A stretch of 64,000 nucleotides of DNA from Rhodospirillaceae bacterium (GCA_008012315.1 SSEL01000019.1:49213-113212); one strand, 5' to 3'; positions 8,444 to 19,052 are shown, counted from the first letter of the stretch. Notes: generated from the letters alone by a model not told the origin. Program-made: numbers and translations.

Positions 8444-9685
8444 ATGAATACGAAAACGAAAATGCTTGAGCAGCTGGATGCTGTCCCTCATGGCTTCAGC
8501 CTGCCGCAAGCCTTCTACACAGATCCCGATTATTATCAGGTCGATCTCCAGGAGGTCTTTTATCGCGAATGGCTGTTCGCCGGACACGATTGCGAAATCC
8601 CGACACCGGGCAGCTACTTCACCCTGCAGATCGGCGCCTATCCCGTTGTCGTGGTGCGGGGGAAGGAAGGCAACATCCAGGCCTTCCACAATGTCTGCCG
8701 GCATCGCGGCTCGCGCGTGTGCAAGGCGGAGAAAGGGAAATCCGCAAAGCTCGTCTGCCCTTATCATCAATGGACATATGAGCTCGACGGCAAGCTGCTT
8801 TTTGCCCGCGATATGGGTGCGGATTTCGACAAGAAGAATTATGGGCTGAAGCCGATCCATTGCGAGAGCATCGGCGGATACATCTTCATCTCCCTGGCTG
8901 AAACGGCGCCGGATTTCAGCCCGGTCCGCAATCACGTCGCGCCCTATCTCGTGCCGCATAATCTCGCCGACGCCAAGGTCGCCTTCGAAAGCACGATCGT
9001 TGAGAAGGGCAACTGGAAGCTCGTCTGGGAGAATAACCGGGAATGCTATCACTGCGTCGGCAGCCATCCCGAGCTCTGCCGGACATTCCCTGAAACGCCC
9101 ACGGTGACCTCCGTCCACGGCGCTGAGAGCAATCCGCTTCTGGCCGCTCATTGGCGGCGTTGCGAAGCCGCCGGCCTGCCCAGCGCCTTCCATCTGTCGC
9201 AGGATGGCCAATATCGCACCTCCCGGGTGCCGCTGCTGAAAGATGCCAGCAGCTACACGATGGACGGCACGGCCGCCGTTTCGAAGCCACTCACCGAACT
9301 GGGCATCGGCAATATCGGCGCGCTGCTTCTGTTCCATTACCCGACCACCTGGAATCACGTGCTCGGCGATCATGCGATCAGCTTCCGCGTCCTGCCGCTG
9401 GGGCCGATGGAAACGCAGGTCACGACGAAGTGGCTGGTGAACAAGGATGCGAAGGAAGGCGTCGATTACACGATCGAGGAATTGACGCGGGTCTGGACCG
9501 CGACGAATGACCAGGACCGCCGGATCGTCGAAGAGAACCAGCTCGGCATCCGGTCGCCAAGCTACCAACCCGGGCCCTATAACCAGCTCCATGAAGGCGG
9601 CGTCATTCAGTTCGTGAACTGGTACCGGCGCTGTCTCGGCCAGAATGCCAGTGCGTCTTCATCGCCTCTCAGCCGGGGGGCCTGA
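8444..9685 (+). CDS. gbcA: Rieske oxygenase, glycine betaine monooxygenase-like (GbcA-type) subunit
   Basis: 413 residues, start ATG preceded by GAAGGTGA. The Rieske [2Fe-2S] ligands are in CRHRGSRVC and CPYHQW (residues ~85-110); the mononuclear iron site is in NRECYHCVGSHPE (residues ~200-212). Sequence segments such as LPQAFYTD near the start, CPYHQWTYELDG and MGADFD strongly recall GbcA, which oxidatively demethylates glycine betaine to dimethylglycine and formaldehyde using electrons from the ferredoxin reductase GbcB. No reductase gene is in this window. Close relatives act on stachydrine or carnitine-type compounds, so the substrate should be treated as a quaternary amine, betaine most likely. 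Expression is presumably repressed by cobalamin through the riboswitch at 8136-8306. Confidence 0.85.
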   Translation: MNTKTKMLEQLDAVPHGFSLPQAFYTDPDYYQVDLQEVFYREWLFAGHDCEIPTPGSYFTLQIGAYPVVVVRGKEGNIQAFHNVCRHRGSRVCKAEKGKSAKLVCPYHQWTYELDGKLLFARDMGADFDKKNYGLKPIHCESIGGYIFISLAETAPDFSPVRNHVAPYLVPHNLADAKVAFESTIVEKGNWKLVWENNRECYHCVGSHPELCRTFPETPTVTSVHGAESNPLLAAHWRRCEAAGLPSAFHLSQDGQYRTSRVPLLKDASSYTMDGTAAVSKPLTELGIGNIGALLLFHYPTTWNHVLGDHAISFRVLPLGPMETQVTTKWLVNKDAKEGVDYTIEELTRVWTATNDQDRRIVEENQLGIRSPSYQPGPYNQLHEGGVIQFVNWYRRCLGQNASASSSPLSRGA

Positions 9686-9880
9686 GCGGTCTCCCGATAT
9701 AAGAACGCAACGCATCGCTGCCTGTTCCCCGTCGTCTTGTCGATGACGCGGATTCTTTGTGGTAAACGCGGTGCCGGTGCAGTTTGGTTAATGCGGAGGC
9801 ATCAGCATAGTACCGGGTCGGGGAATTTGGTCACCAACGGGCGCAATCCGGTTGGTGAAGGAACAGATCGGAGGGAAACC

Positions 9881-9956
<76 letters not shown>

Positions 9957-10020
9957 CCGTAACCGAAATGGTAACCGATCCGGTCATGGTTTACGGGCGC
10001 CCTTATAGCACGATCCGCGC

Positions 10021-10051
10021 AAAAGAAAACCGGCCGTCTTGCGACGGCCGG
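10021..10051 (-). terminator. Rho-independent terminator of hupB
   Basis: Perfect inverted repeat CCGGCCGTC/GACGGCCGG around a four-base loop at 10030-10051; on the minus strand it is followed by a T-rich run (10021-10029). It sits 35 bases beyond the HU stop codon. Confidence 0.88.
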
Positions 10052-10085
10052 CGATCCTTGGAGACCGGGTACGGTTCCGGCGCGA

Positions 10086-10358
10086 TCAGTTCACCGCGTC
10101 CTTGAGACCTTTGCCGGCCTTGAACTTCGGCTGCTTCGAGGCGGGGATGACGATCTCTTCGCCGGTCCGGGGATTGCGGCCCTTGGACTTGTCACGCTTG
10201 GAGACGCTGAAGGTGCCGAAACCGACAAGGCGCACTTCCTGGTTACGCTTCAATGCCTTCGTGACAGCATCAAAGACAGCATCGACAGCACGTGCAGCAT
10301 CGGTCTTCGACATTCCAGTATCTTCCGCCACTTCGGCGATCAGATCATTTTTATTCAC
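10086..10358 (-). CDS. hupB: DNA-binding protein HU-beta
   Basis: 90 residues, the usual HU length. The DNA-binding arm signature is clear (GFGTFSVSKRDKSKGRNPRTG), and the N-terminus MNKNDLIAEVA is typical. HU is a histone-like dimer that bends and compacts DNA. Translation starts at GTG (10356-10358), with AGGGGG seven bases upstream. It follows lon on the same strand, as in many alphaproteobacteria, but a hairpin at 10452-10488 and its own terminator suggest mostly independent transcription. Confidence 0.97.
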   Translation of the reverse strand: MNKNDLIAEVAEDTGMSKTDAARAVDAVFDAVTKALKRNQEVRLVGFGTFSVSKRDKSKGRNPRTGEEIVIPASKQPKFKAGKGLKDAVN

Positions 10359-10451
10359 AGGTTACCCCCTTGCTTTTAAGGAAAGGAAAGAAAGCGCCGG
10401 CTGCGCAATGAAGCGGCGATTTTAGAGCCCCGTCCAAAACCCCGTCAACGA

Positions 10452-10488
10452 AAGAACCGCGATTATCCCCAGGAAAATCGCGGTTCTT
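10452..10488 (-). terminator. Hairpin downstream of lon, likely terminator
   Basis: Perfect 13-base inverted repeat (AAGAACCGCGATT / AATCGCGGTTCTT) with an 11-base loop, 32 bases after the lon stop. The following minus-strand sequence (TTCGTTGACGG) is only weakly T-rich, so it may be an attenuator or an mRNA-stabilising hairpin instead. Confidence 0.6.
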
Positions 10489-10519
10489 CGCAATGCGATG
10501 ACGCAATCGCAGTATCAGA

Positions 10520-12928
10520 TCAATGCGTGACGATGCTGCGGTCGTCGTCTTTGTTGTTGGTGGCAACGGGGTCCACGTCGGCCGGTTCGATCCATTCGAT
10601 CGGCGTCAGCGGTTTCGTCAATGCATGTTTCAGCACTTCATCGACGGAGGAGACCGGAATGATCTCCAGACCACGTTTCACGTTCTCCGGAATATCGGCG
10701 AGATCCTTTTCGTTTTCCGATGGGATCAAGGCAACCTTGATGCCGGCCCGCAAGGCCGCCAACAATTTTTCCTTCAAGCCGCCGATCGGCAGGACACGAC
10801 CACGCAAGGTCACTTCACCGGTCATCGCCACATCGCGGCGCACGGGAATACCCGTCAGCACCGAGACGATGGTTGTCACCATCGCGACGCCGGCAGAGGG
10901 GCCATCTTTCGGTGTCGCGCCTTCCGGCACGTGCACGTGGATGTCCTTCCTGTTGAAGATCGTCGGCTTGATGCCGAATTCGATGCTGCGCGATTTCACA
11001 TAGGATTCGGCAGCCTGTACCGATTCCTTCATGACATCGCCCAGCTTACCGGTCGCGATCACCTTGCCCTTGCCGGGCACCATAACCGCTTCGATCGTCA
11101 GGATTTCGCCGCCGACTTCGGTCCAGGCCAGACCGGTGACGACACCGACCATATCCTCGGCCTCGGCCTCGCCGTAACGGAACTTCCGCACGCCGGCATA
11201 TTTCGCCAGGTTGCGCCGGTTGATCGTCACCTTCTTGAGATTCTTCAGCAGAATCTCCTTCAGCGACTTACGCGCCAGATTGGCGATTTCGCGCTCCAGG
11301 CTACGCACGCCGGCTTCCCGGGTGTAGTAGCGCACGAGATCGCGAATGGCGTCTTCCGACAGCACCCATTCGGTTTTCTTCAGGCCATGATCCTTCATCT
11401 GCTTCTGGATCAGGTGGCGCTTGGCGATCTCGACCTTCTCATCCTCGGTGTAGCCCGAGAGACGGATGATCTCCATGCGGTCCATCAGCGGCTGCGGCAT
11501 GCGCAAGCTGTTGGCCGTGGTGACGAACATCACGTCGCTGAGGTCGTAATCGATCTCCAGGTAATGGTCGTTGAAATTGATGTTCTGTTCCGGATCCAGG
11601 ACCTCCAGCAGGGCCGAGGACGGGTCGCCCCGCCAATCGGCGCCGAGCTTGTCGATCTCGTCCAGCAGGAACATCGGGTTCGATGACTTCGCCTTCTTCA
11701 TCGCCTGGATGATCTTGCCCGGCATCGAGCCGATATAGGTCCGGCGATGGCCGCGGATTTCCGCTTCGTCGCGCACACCGCCGAGGCTGATGCGCACGAA
11801 GTTGCGGCCGGTCGCCTTGGCGATCGATTTGCCCAGCGAGGTCTTGCCGACACCCGGCGGACCGACGAGGCACAGGATCGGGCCCTTCATCTTCTTCTGA
11901 CGCAGCTGCACGGCCAGGTATTCAAGGATGCGCTCCTTGACCTTTTCCAGGCCGTAGTGATCGTCATTAAGGACCTTCTCGGCGAGCTTGATGTCCTTCT
12001 TGACCTTGGTCGGCTTGTTCCAGGGGATCGACAACAGCCAATCCAGGTAGTTGCGCACGACCGTGGCTTCCGCCGACATCGGGCTCATGGTGCGCAGCTT
12101 CTTCGCTTCGGCCTGGGCCTTTTCCCGCGCTTCCTTGCTGAGCTTGGTCTTCTTGATGCGCTCTTCGAGCTCGGCGACTTCGTCCTTGCCGTCCTCGCCC
12201 TCGCCGAGTTCCTTCTGAATGGCCTTCATCTGCTCATTCAGATAGTATTCGCGCTGGGTCTTCTCCATCTGCCGCTTCACGCGGCTGCGGATGCGCTTCT
12301 CAACTTGCAGCACGCCGATCTCGCCTTCCATGAAGGCATAGACGCGTTCCAGCCGCTCGCTCACCGAAACCAGCTCCAGCAGTTCCTGCTTGTCGCTGAT
12401 CTTGAGGCCGAGATGCGAGGCAACGGTATCCGCCAGCTTCGAGGGATCGTCGATCTGGTTGACCGAGACCAGCACCTCCGGCGGAATCTTCTTGTTGAGC
12501 TTGATGTACTGTTCGAACTGGGAAATCACCGAACGCGCGAGCGCTTCGACTTCCTTGCCTTCGCCATTGGCATCCTGCATCGCCACGGCTTCGGCGACGA
12601 AGAATTGCTCGTTCTCGACGAAACGCTGAATGACGGCGCGATGCCCACCTTCGACCAGCACCTTCACGGTGCCGTCGGGCAGCTTCAGCAGTTGCAGGAC
12701 AGTGCCAACCGTGCCGACGGTGAAAATGTCGTCGGAGCTAGGATCATCCTGCGCCGCGTTCTTCTGAGTGACGAGCAGGATCTGCTTGTCATCCTTCATG
12801 ACATCTTCCAGTGCCCGCACCGATTTCTCGCGCCCGACGAATAGCGGCACGATCATGTGCGGGAACACGACGATGTCACGCAGCGGCAGAACCGGATATT
12901 GCGACGACGATGTTTGCGATTCCTGCAT
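10520..12928 (-). CDS. lon: ATP-dependent protease Lon (La)
   Basis: 802 residues from the ATG at 12926-12928, preceded by GAGAAGA; an in-frame TTG four codons upstream is a weaker start. Domain order: N-terminal substrate-binding LON domain starting at [14 protein letters not shown], coiled coil, AAA+ module with Walker A GPPGVGKT, and the C-terminal serine-lysine protease with Ser678 in PKDGPSAG and Lys721 in GGLKEK. Lon is a cytosolic homohexamer that degrades misfolded and selected regulatory proteins. It lies downstream of clpX in the tig-clpP-clpX-lon-hupB order. No convincing heat-shock promoter was recognised upstream. Confidence 0.98.
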   Translation of the reverse strand: MQESQTSSSQYPVLPLRDIVVFPHMIVPLFVGREKSVRALEDVMKDDKQILLVTQKNAAQDDPSSDDIFTVGTVGTVLQLLKLPDGTVKVLVEGGHRAVIQRFVENEQFFVAEAVAMQDANGEGKEVEALARSVISQFEQYIKLNKKIPPEVLVSVNQIDDPSKLADTVASHLGLKISDKQELLELVSVSERLERVYAFMEGEIGVLQVEKRIRSRVKRQMEKTQREYYLNEQMKAIQKELGEGEDGKDEVAELEERIKKTKLSKEAREKAQAEAKKLRTMSPMSAEATVVRNYLDWLLSIPWNKPTKVKKDIKLAEKVLNDDHYGLEKVKERILEYLAVQLRQKKMKGPILCLVGPPGVGKTSLGKSIAKATGRNFVRISLGGVRDEAEIRGHRRTYIGSMPGKIIQAMKKAKSSNPMFLLDEIDKLGADWRGDPSSALLEVLDPEQNINFNDHYLEIDYDLSDVMFVTTANSLRMPQPLMDRMEIIRLSGYTEDEKVEIAKRHLIQKQMKDHGLKKTEWVLSEDAIRDLVRYYTREAGVRSLEREIANLARKSLKEILLKNLKKVTINRRNLAKYAGVRKFRYGEAEAEDMVGVVTGLAWTEVGGEILTIEAVMVPGKGKVIATGKLGDVMKESVQAAESYVKSRSIEFGIKPTIFNRKDIHVHVPEGATPKDGPSAGVAMVTTIVSVLTGIPVRRDVAMTGEVTLRGRVLPIGGLKEKLLAALRAGIKVALIPSENEKDLADIPENVKRGLEIIPVSSVDEVLKHALTKPLTPIEWIEPADVDPVATNNKDDDRSIVTH

Positions 12929-13402
12929 GATTCTTCTCAATCGTTAGATCCACAACGAGACTACCCCTTCGCCCGGCAATCCCGCAACCTTCAGCGCCCG
13001 AATGCCTCCAGTATTGATGGCATCCTGTCGTTGATAGGTTGAAGATGTCGTAAACAGCAGCGATCGGAGTCGATCGAGCCAAGTGGTCGAGACGGAAGCC
13101 TCTCCGCCTGTTTCATGAACCATGCCAGAAGGCGGCACAGTCAGCGACTAAAGGAAGAAGAGCGTGTCTCCAGTCGCCTCGGCAGTCACGTTAACATGTT
13201 GGGTGACGCCCCCGTCCCGTCAAGCTCCCGGCAATCCGCCAGCCAAGCATGCAACGGACCTGCGCCAGTCGTAAAATGCAAGGCCCTAGAATTTTTCCGG
13301 TTATCTGCCCCAGGGAGTTATCCACAAAAGCAAATGCGCGACGAAACGCCGCGCATCGCTCCGGTAAACTTGAAGAGGATCCGAGGACGGTGCCGGAAAA
13401 AC
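12929..13402. other. Intergenic region between lon and clpX
   Basis: 474 bases with no supported gene. The clpX-proximal end holds a hairpin ATGCGCG/CGCGCAT (13332-13354) which on the minus strand is followed by a T-rich stretch (13322-13331), a probable clpX terminator. The lon-proximal end should hold the lon promoter; I could not pick a good sigma-32 match. Confidence 0.6.
13322..13354 (-). terminator. Probable terminator of clpX
   Basis: Hairpin with stems ATGCGCG and CGCGCAT, loop of about nine bases, then TTTGCTTTTG on the minus strand; 48 bases beyond the clpX stop. Confidence 0.65.
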
Positions 13403-14674
13403 TCAGGCGCCGGCCCCCACATCGCCGCGACGATCGGTGTAGATGTAAAGCGGCTTGGCACCGCCCTCCACCACTTCGCGGCTGATCACGATGCCTTCGA
13501 CGCCGTCCAGGCCGGGCAGTTCGAACATCGGTTCCAGCAGGATCGATTCCAGGATCGAACGCAGGCCGCGCGCACCGGTCTTGCGGGCGATCGCCTTGCG
13601 GGCGATCGCCGACAACGCATCCTCGGCGAATTCCAGCCGCACGTCTTCCATCTCGAACAGGCGCTGATACTGCTTCACCAGCGCGTTCTTCGGTTCGGTG
13701 AGGATCTGCACCAGGGCTGCTTCGTCGAGATCGTCCAGCGTTGCGACAACCGGCAAGCGGCCGACGAATTCCGGGATCAGGCCGAATTTCAGCAGATCTT
13801 CCGGTTCGACCTCGCGCAGGATCTGGCCCGCGCGGCGTTCATCCGGGCCTCGCACATTGGCGCCAAAACCGATCGCCGAACCGCTCCGGCCACGACCACC
13901 GATGATCTTCTCCAGGCTGGCAAAGGCGCCGCCACAGATGAAGAGGATGTTGGTGGTGTCGACCTGGAGGAATTCCTGCTGCGGATGCTTGCGGCCACCT
14001 TGCGGCGGCACCGAGGCAACCGTGCCTTCCATGATCTTCAGCAGCGCCTGCTGCACGCCCTCGCCCGACACATCGCGGGTGATCGAGGGGTTGTCCGACT
14101 TGCGGCTGATCTTGTCGACTTCGTCGATATAGACGATGCCGCGCTGGGCGCGTTCGACATTGTAATCGGCGGCCTGCAGCAGCTTGAGGATGATATTCTC
14201 AACATCCTCGCCGACATAGCCCGCTTCGGTCAGCGTCGTCGCATCGGCCATGGTGAAGGGCACATCGATGATGCGGGCCAGGGTCTGGGCGAGCAGCGTC
14301 TTGCCGCAGCCGGTCGGGCCGATCAGCAGAATATTCGACTTCGACAGCTCGACGTCGTTGTTCTTCCCGGCATGCGACAGGCGCTTATAGTGATTGTGAA
14401 CGGCGACGGACAGCACCTTCTTCGCATGATCCTGGCCGATCACATAATCGTCCAGAACCTTGCAGATATCCTTCGGGCTGGGCACGCCATCGCGCGATTT
14501 CACCAGCGTCGTCTTGTGTTCCTCACGGATGATATCCATGCACAATTCGACGCATTCGTCGCAGATGAAGACCGTGGGGCCGGCAATGAGCTTCCGGACT
14601 TCATGCTGGCTTTTGCCGCAGAACGAACAATAGAGGGTGTTTTTGGAGTCGCCGCCGCTGGCCTTACTATTCAT
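13403..14674 (-). CDS. clpX: ATP-dependent Clp protease ATP-binding subunit ClpX
   Basis: 423 residues from the ATG at 14672-14674, almost exactly the usual length; an upstream in-frame extension was discarded. The N-terminal zinc-binding domain has four cysteines (CSFCGK and CDECVELC). The AAA+ core has Walker A GPTGCGKT, Walker B VYIDEVDK and sensor regions; GYVGEDVE is the pore-loop region. ClpX unfolds substrates and threads them into ClpP. clpP is immediately upstream on the same strand but separated by a terminator, so clpX probably also has its own promoter. Confidence 0.98.
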   Translation of the reverse strand: MNSKASGGDSKNTLYCSFCGKSQHEVRKLIAGPTVFICDECVELCMDIIREEHKTTLVKSRDGVPSPKDICKVLDDYVIGQDHAKKVLSVAVHNHYKRLSHAGKNNDVELSKSNILLIGPTGCGKTLLAQTLARIIDVPFTMADATTLTEAGYVGEDVENIILKLLQAADYNVERAQRGIVYIDEVDKISRKSDNPSITRDVSGEGVQQALLKIMEGTVASVPPQGGRKHPQQEFLQVDTTNILFICGGAFASLEKIIGGRGRSGSAIGFGANVRGPDERRAGQILREVEPEDLLKFGLIPEFVGRLPVVATLDDLDEAALVQILTEPKNALVKQYQRLFEMEDVRLEFAEDALSAIARKAIARKTGARGLRSILESILLEPMFELPGLDGVEGIVISREVVEGGAKPLYIYTDRRGDVGAGA

Positions 14675-14837
14675 CCTGATCCATCCAAGCTGGCCAGCGG
14701 TCGACACGACCGCAGCCTTTTTGTCATGTTAGCCCCGGTAATTTCAGGAACACAACGGCTTTTTCCGACTCTGTCGGTCAAGTCCGCCGGCCCTGTCGCC
14801 GTCGGCCAATTGATGTCGCCGTCACGCTGACCGAAGC

Positions 14838-14869
14838 GAAAACGGTCCGGCACCTGGAGTCCGGACCGT
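14838..14869 (-). terminator. Rho-independent terminator of clpP
   Basis: Nine-base perfect stem ACGGTCCGG/CCGGACCGT (14842-14869) followed on the minus strand by TTTTCGCTT. It lies between clpP and clpX and may be partly read through. Confidence 0.82.
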
Positions 14870-14916
14870 CTGTCAAGTCTAGGGGTTAAACCCCTGTGAA
14901 ATCGTTAAAGTTCCGA

Positions 14917-15567
14917 TCACGCCTTGTCGCCGGTCCGGTCATCGGCGTTCTTCGGACGTTCCAGTACAACTTCATCGATCAGCCCGAAGGCTTTTGCTTC
15001 ATCCGGTTCCATAAAGTTGTCACGCTCCATCGCCGCTTCAACCTTAGACAGGTCCTGGCCGGTGTGATGAACGTAAATTTTATTCAGCCGGTCGCGCGTC
15101 TTGAGGATCTCGCGGGCGTGAATTTCGATATCCGTCGCCTGACCTTGGAAGCCACCAGAGGGCTGGTGGATCATGATCTTGGAGTTCGGCAGGCTGTATC
15201 GCTTGCCCTTGGCACCGGCGGTCAGCAGCAGCGAACCCATCGAGGCCGCCATGCCGATGCAGACCGTCGACACTTCCGGACGGATGTATTGTATCGTGTC
15301 ATACATCGCGAGGCCGGAGCTGACGACGCCGCCCGGCGAATTGATGTAGAGCGAGATTTCCTTGCTCGGATTTTCCGATTCCAGGAACAGGAGCTGGGCG
15401 CAGACCAAGCTTGACATGCCGTCATTCACCGGGCCGACGATGAAAATGATCCGCTCCTTCAGCAGGCGCGAATAGATGTCATAGGCCCGTTCGCCGCGAT
15501 TGGTCTGCTCGACCACCATCGGCACCAGCATATTGTTGTAGATCTCGATCGGATCCCTGTCTCTCAT
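14917..15567 (-). CDS. clpP: ATP-dependent Clp protease proteolytic subunit ClpP
   Basis: 216 residues; ATG at 15565-15567 with GGAGAGG seven bases upstream. The catalytic triad can be placed: Ser109 in GMAASMGS, His134 in MIHQPSGG (25 residues apart, as in E. coli) and Asp183 in ERDNFM. The segment INSPGG is the characteristic oxyanion-region loop. ClpP assembles as a tetradecameric barrel fed by ClpX or ClpA. It is downstream of the trigger factor gene on the same strand, with 188 bases between. Confidence 0.98.
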   Translation of the reverse strand: MRDRDPIEIYNNMLVPMVVEQTNRGERAYDIYSRLLKERIIFIVGPVNDGMSSLVCAQLLFLESENPSKEISLYINSPGGVVSSGLAMYDTIQYIRPEVSTVCIGMAASMGSLLLTAGAKGKRYSLPNSKIMIHQPSGGFQGQATDIEIHAREILKTRDRLNKIYVHHTGQDLSKVEAAMERDNFMEPDEAKAFGLIDEVVLERPKNADDRTGDKA

Positions 15568-15755
15568 CGCCCTCTCCTGAACTCCAAACTACGCCACCAT
15601 ATTGCCGACTTCGGACAGAAATTCGGCGGTCGCGACGACTCGACCGCCGATGATCATAGAATCCCGGCCCGGGAGCGCAATGGCGATCCCTTGATGACGC
15701 TCGTAATCCGCCTCTCGATATCGGTATCACCGAGCCGAGTTGCAAGACCGCGCGA

Positions 15756-17093
15756 TCAAGCCGACTTTGCGGCCTCTTCCTCTTCCTTGGCGAAATCAGC
15801 CGGCGACACCTTGCGTTCGCTGAGCTGCGCCAGATCGAGGATGAAATCGATCACCTTGTCTTCGTAGATCGGCGCGCGAAGCTGGTTCAGGGCTTCCGGC
15901 GTCTTCTGGAAGTAATCGATGACCTGCTTCTCCTGGCCCGGATAACGACGCGCCTCGGCGATCACCGCGCGGGTCAAATCCTCATTCGGAACCTGGATAT
16001 TATTGATGCGGCCGACTTCCGAGAGCAGCAGGCCGAGCTTCACGCGACGCTTGGCGATGTCGCGATATTCGCTCTTGAGCTGCTCTTCGCTCTTGCCCTT
16101 GTCTTCCGCTTCCAGGCGGTCGCTCTTCATGTCGTTTTCGATCTGCTGCCAGATCGCGGTGAATTCCGCATCGACCAGGCCTTCCGGCAATTCGAATTCA
16201 TGCTTGTCGGCGAGGACGTCGAGCAGCTTGCGCTTGGTGCGGGCGCGGGCGACCGAGCTATATTCCTTTTCGATCTGCTCGCGGGCCGACTTCTTCAGCG
16301 CCTCGAGGTCGTCGAGACCCAGCGACTTCGCCAGTTCGTCATCGACCGGCACGTCCTTCATTTCACGGATTTCATTGACCGTGGTTTCGAATTCCGCGTC
16401 CTTGCCGGCCAGTTCCGCGTTGCCGTAATCGGCCGGGAATTGCACCTTCACGACCTTCTTGTCGCCCTTCTTGGCGCCAATGAGCTGATCCTCGAAGCCG
16501 GGAATGAACATGCCCGAGCCGAGTTCGAGATACTGGCCTTCGGCCTTGCCGCCGGCGAATTCGACGCCGTCGATGCGACCGACGAAATCGATCACCACGA
16601 CATCGCCCTTCTCGGCCGCACGGTCGCTTTCGATCGGCGCCGACTGGCGCTGACGCTTGGCGATACGCTCAAGGCTCTCGCTGACTTCGCTATCGGGAAC
16701 CTCGACCGTCACCTTTTCCAGGCTGACCGTCTTGAAATCCATCGGCGTGATTTCCGGAATGACTTCCAGCGCGACGGAGAATTCAAGATCGCCGCCATCC
16801 TCGAATTTCACGATCTCCACCTTCGGCTGGCCGGCCGGGCGGATGTTGTGTTCGTTCATCAGCTTGTGCGAGCCGTCATGCACGGCGCGCTCCAGCACTT
16901 CACCCTTCACCGACTGCTCATAGCGCTGCTTCAGCAGCGACAGCGGCACCTTGCCGGGGCGGAAGCCGGGCAATTTCACCTGACCGCTGAGTTCACGCAG
17001 ACGGTCGTCCACCTGGCTTTGCACCTGCTGTGCGGGAATGACGATCTTGAATTCGCGCTTCAAGCCATCGGTATTGGTTTCAGTGACCTGCAT
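15756..17093 (-). CDS. tig: Trigger factor, ribosome-bound chaperone and peptidyl-prolyl isomerase
   Basis: 445 residues. The N-terminal ribosome-binding domain carries the signature GFRPGKVP (near residue 44). The middle FKBP-type isomerase domain includes GDVVVIDFVGRIDGVEF and FEDQLIGAKKGD, and a helical C-terminal chaperone domain follows. The tail is Glu/Ala-rich. Trigger factor binds the ribosome near the exit tunnel and shields nascent chains. The tRNA-Leu gene lies 73 bases upstream on the same strand and may share a transcript. Confidence 0.98.
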   Translation of the reverse strand: MQVTETNTDGLKREFKIVIPAQQVQSQVDDRLRELSGQVKLPGFRPGKVPLSLLKQRYEQSVKGEVLERAVHDGSHKLMNEHNIRPAGQPKVEIVKFEDGGDLEFSVALEVIPEITPMDFKTVSLEKVTVEVPDSEVSESLERIAKRQRQSAPIESDRAAEKGDVVVIDFVGRIDGVEFAGGKAEGQYLELGSGMFIPGFEDQLIGAKKGDKKVVKVQFPADYGNAELAGKDAEFETTVNEIREMKDVPVDDELAKSLGLDDLEALKKSAREQIEKEYSSVARARTKRKLLDVLADKHEFELPEGLVDAEFTAIWQQIENDMKSDRLEAEDKGKSEEQLKSEYRDIAKRRVKLGLLLSEVGRINNIQVPNEDLTRAVIAEARRYPGQEKQVIDYFQKTPEALNQLRAPIYEDKVIDFILDLAQLSERKVSPADFAKEEEEAAKSA

Positions 17094-17166
17094 CGAAATA
17101 CTCTGTCCTCAGAAGAAAGGGCTCCCAGACGGACGCGCACCATTGCTGAAAGCGGGCATCGCCAGT

Positions 17167-17251
17167 TGGTGCGGGCGGAGGGACTTGAACCCACACGACT
17201 TGCGTCACCGGAACCTAAATCCGGCGCGTCTGCCAATTCCGCCACGCCCGC
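17167..17251 (-). tRNA. tRNA-Leu (anticodon UAG)
   Basis: Class II tRNA with long variable arm on the minus strand: acceptor GCGGGCG/CGCCCGC, D arm GGCGGAATTGGCAGACGC, anticodon stem CCGGA/TCCGG with loop TTTAGGT (anticodon TAG), T loop TTCAAGT, encoded CCA. Confidence 0.97.
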
Positions 17252-17525
17252 GCGCTGGACGGCTGCCGCACATCCCGCGACGGAACGCACGCCATTGTCG
17301 GGGGGCGGTGTATCCCAGCCCGCTCACAGGCACAAGAGAAATCCCATCGGAAAACCCGCCCGGAGGCCCGGTTTCGCCGGTTGTGGCGGGCTCCGGGACA
17401 GGCTGGAGCTTCATGTTACGGATGAAGACCTTAAGGCGGGAGATGAACTGGACCGCCGGGCACGCCTGCCAAGGCGCACGAGGCGATTATGAATTTTCCT
17501 TAAAAAATCATTATTTTTCAGATAA

Positions 17526-19052
17526 TTACCGGCCGAAACTTAATTCCGCTGTCATGTTCGGCAGCAGGTCGGGCAAATCCTCCGCCAGCAGGCCGGGGCC
17601 GAAGCGCCGGGCGGCTTCGGCATGCAGCCAGACGGCGGCGGCACTGGCGGCAAAGGCATCCATTCCTTGGGCCAGCAAACCGGCGATGAGGCCGGCCAGG
17701 ACATCGCCGGAGCCGGCCGTCGCCAGATAGGCCGGCGCTTCACCGTTCACGATCGCCCGGCCATCGGGTGCTGCGATCACCGTATCGGCGCCCTTCAGCA
17801 CGATCACCACGCCGAACAGCCGTGCCGCCGCCTGGGCGCGCTGCAGTTTGCCGTGCCCAGGGCCCAAATCATCGCCGAGATCGCCGCAAAGCCGGGCGAA
17901 TTCGCCTTCATGCGGGGTCAGCACCACCGGCCAGCCGCGTTCGGCGGTCAAATCGTGATCGATATCCCGCCAGGCATCCAGCCCGCCGCCATCCACCACG
18001 GTCGCGCGGCGGGCCGCCAGGACATGGCGCAGCAGATCCGCCGTCTCGCCGCCCGGCTCCAGGCCGCTGCCGATCAAGACTGCCGTGACCCGGCTGTCCT
18101 TGAGAAAATCAGCGACCTCCGCCGTTCCGGCCCGTGGCCGGACGATCGCCCCGGCTTGGTCCTGGGCATAAATGGGCACGGCTGCGGCCGGTGCCAGGAT
18201 GGTTGCCAGGCCGGCCCCGCCGCGCCGCGCCGCCCGTACCGCCAGCCGGACCGCGCCGGTCATGACGCCGCCGCCGATCGCCAGCAGATGGCCGCGGCTG
18301 TATTTGTGATCCTGCACCTGCGGCACCGGCAAGGCATGGCGCCAGAGAGCCGGGGTGTTCTGCCAGACCGGCGAGACCGCATCCGGCACGGGAGCCGCCG
18401 GCAAGCCGATATCGGCAATGACAAGTTCGCCGGTCGCGGTGCGGCCGGGCAGCAGCACATGGCCCGGCTTACCCCAGGCGAAGGTGACGGTGAGCGTCGC
18501 CGCGATGGCGATGCCGAGCATTGCGCCGGTATCGGCGTGAATGCCGCTGGGGATATCCACCGAGACGATCGGCGCGCCGGATTGGTTGGCCCGCTGCACC
18601 AGATTCGCCGCCGCCCCCTCCAACCTGCGTGTGAGGCCGATCCCGAACAGCGCATCGACGATCAACCCGCCGGCATCCGGCCAGGCGATGTCATCGGGTT
18701 CCAGCGCCGTGCTGCCCCAACCGGTCGCCGCGCGGCGCGCATCGATGGAACTGGGTGCGGCAAGCGCCGCGACGCTGACCGGCCAGCCGGCCGCCCGCAA
18801 GGCCGCCGCGATGATATAACCATCGCCGCCGTTATTGCCCGGACCGCAGAGCACCAGAACCGGCCGGCGGCGCCAGCGCGCCAGGATGACATCCGCCACA
18901 GCCCGCCCCGCCCGCTCCATGGCGGTGAAACTGTCGAGCCCGGCAGCGAAGGCCGTCTGTTCGGTCCGCTGCATCTCCCGCGCGGTCACGATGCGCAACG
19001 CGAAAGCGCCGCCTGGCTTCTGTTTCGAGTTCTCGTTGAGTGCGCGTGACAT
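17526..19052 (-). CDS. nnr: Bifunctional NAD(P)H-hydrate epimerase / ADP-dependent dehydratase
   Basis: 508 residues. The N-terminal half is the YjeF_N epimerase domain (LCGPGNNGGDG near residue 70, GIGLTR, VDIPSGIHADTG); the C-terminal half is the ribokinase-like dehydratase with GGVMTGAV and the catalytic/ATP loop ATAGSGDVLAG. Together they repair damaged NADHX and NADPHX to usable cofactor. In many alphaproteobacteria this gene is next to glnB; here glnB is about 8 kb away. The ATG at 19050-19052 is kept, though a start nearer LRIVTAREM (about residue 19) would also suit the family. Confidence 0.95.
   Translation of the reverse strand: MSRALNENSKQKPGGAFALRIVTAREMQRTEQTAFAAGLDSFTAMERAGRAVADVILARWRRRPVLVLCGPGNNGGDGYIIAAALRAAGWPVSVAALAAPSSIDARRAATGWGSTALEPDDIAWPDAGGLIVDALFGIGLTRRLEGAAANLVQRANQSGAPIVSVDIPSGIHADTGAMLGIAIAATLTVTFAWGKPGHVLLPGRTATGELVIADIGLPAAPVPDAVSPVWQNTPALWRHALPVPQVQDHKYSRGHLLAIGGGVMTGAVRLAVRAARRGGAGLATILAPAAAVPIYAQDQAGAIVRPRAGTAEVADFLKDSRVTAVLIGSGLEPGGETADLLRHVLAARRATVVDGGGLDAWRDIDHDLTAERGWPVVLTPHEGEFARLCGDLGDDLGPGHGKLQRAQAAARLFGVVIVLKGADTVIAAPDGRAIVNGEAPAYLATAGSGDVLAGLIAGLLAQGMDAFAASAAAVWLHAEAARRFGPGLLAEDLPDLLPNMTAELSFGR

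Noticed and set aside
8114..9592. 492-codon minus-strand frame
   Set aside because: It is antisense to the clear Rieske oxygenase gene and the riboswitch; its His/Arg/Ala-rich protein has no domain, so it is a GC-rich shadow frame.
12929..13100. Search for a sigma-32 heat-shock promoter before lon
   Set aside because: No sequence close to CTTGAAA-N13/15-CCCCAT was found.
13115..14830. 571-codon plus-strand frame over clpX
   Set aside because: Antisense to clpX; Arg/His/Gln-rich composition typical of a shadow frame in high-GC DNA.
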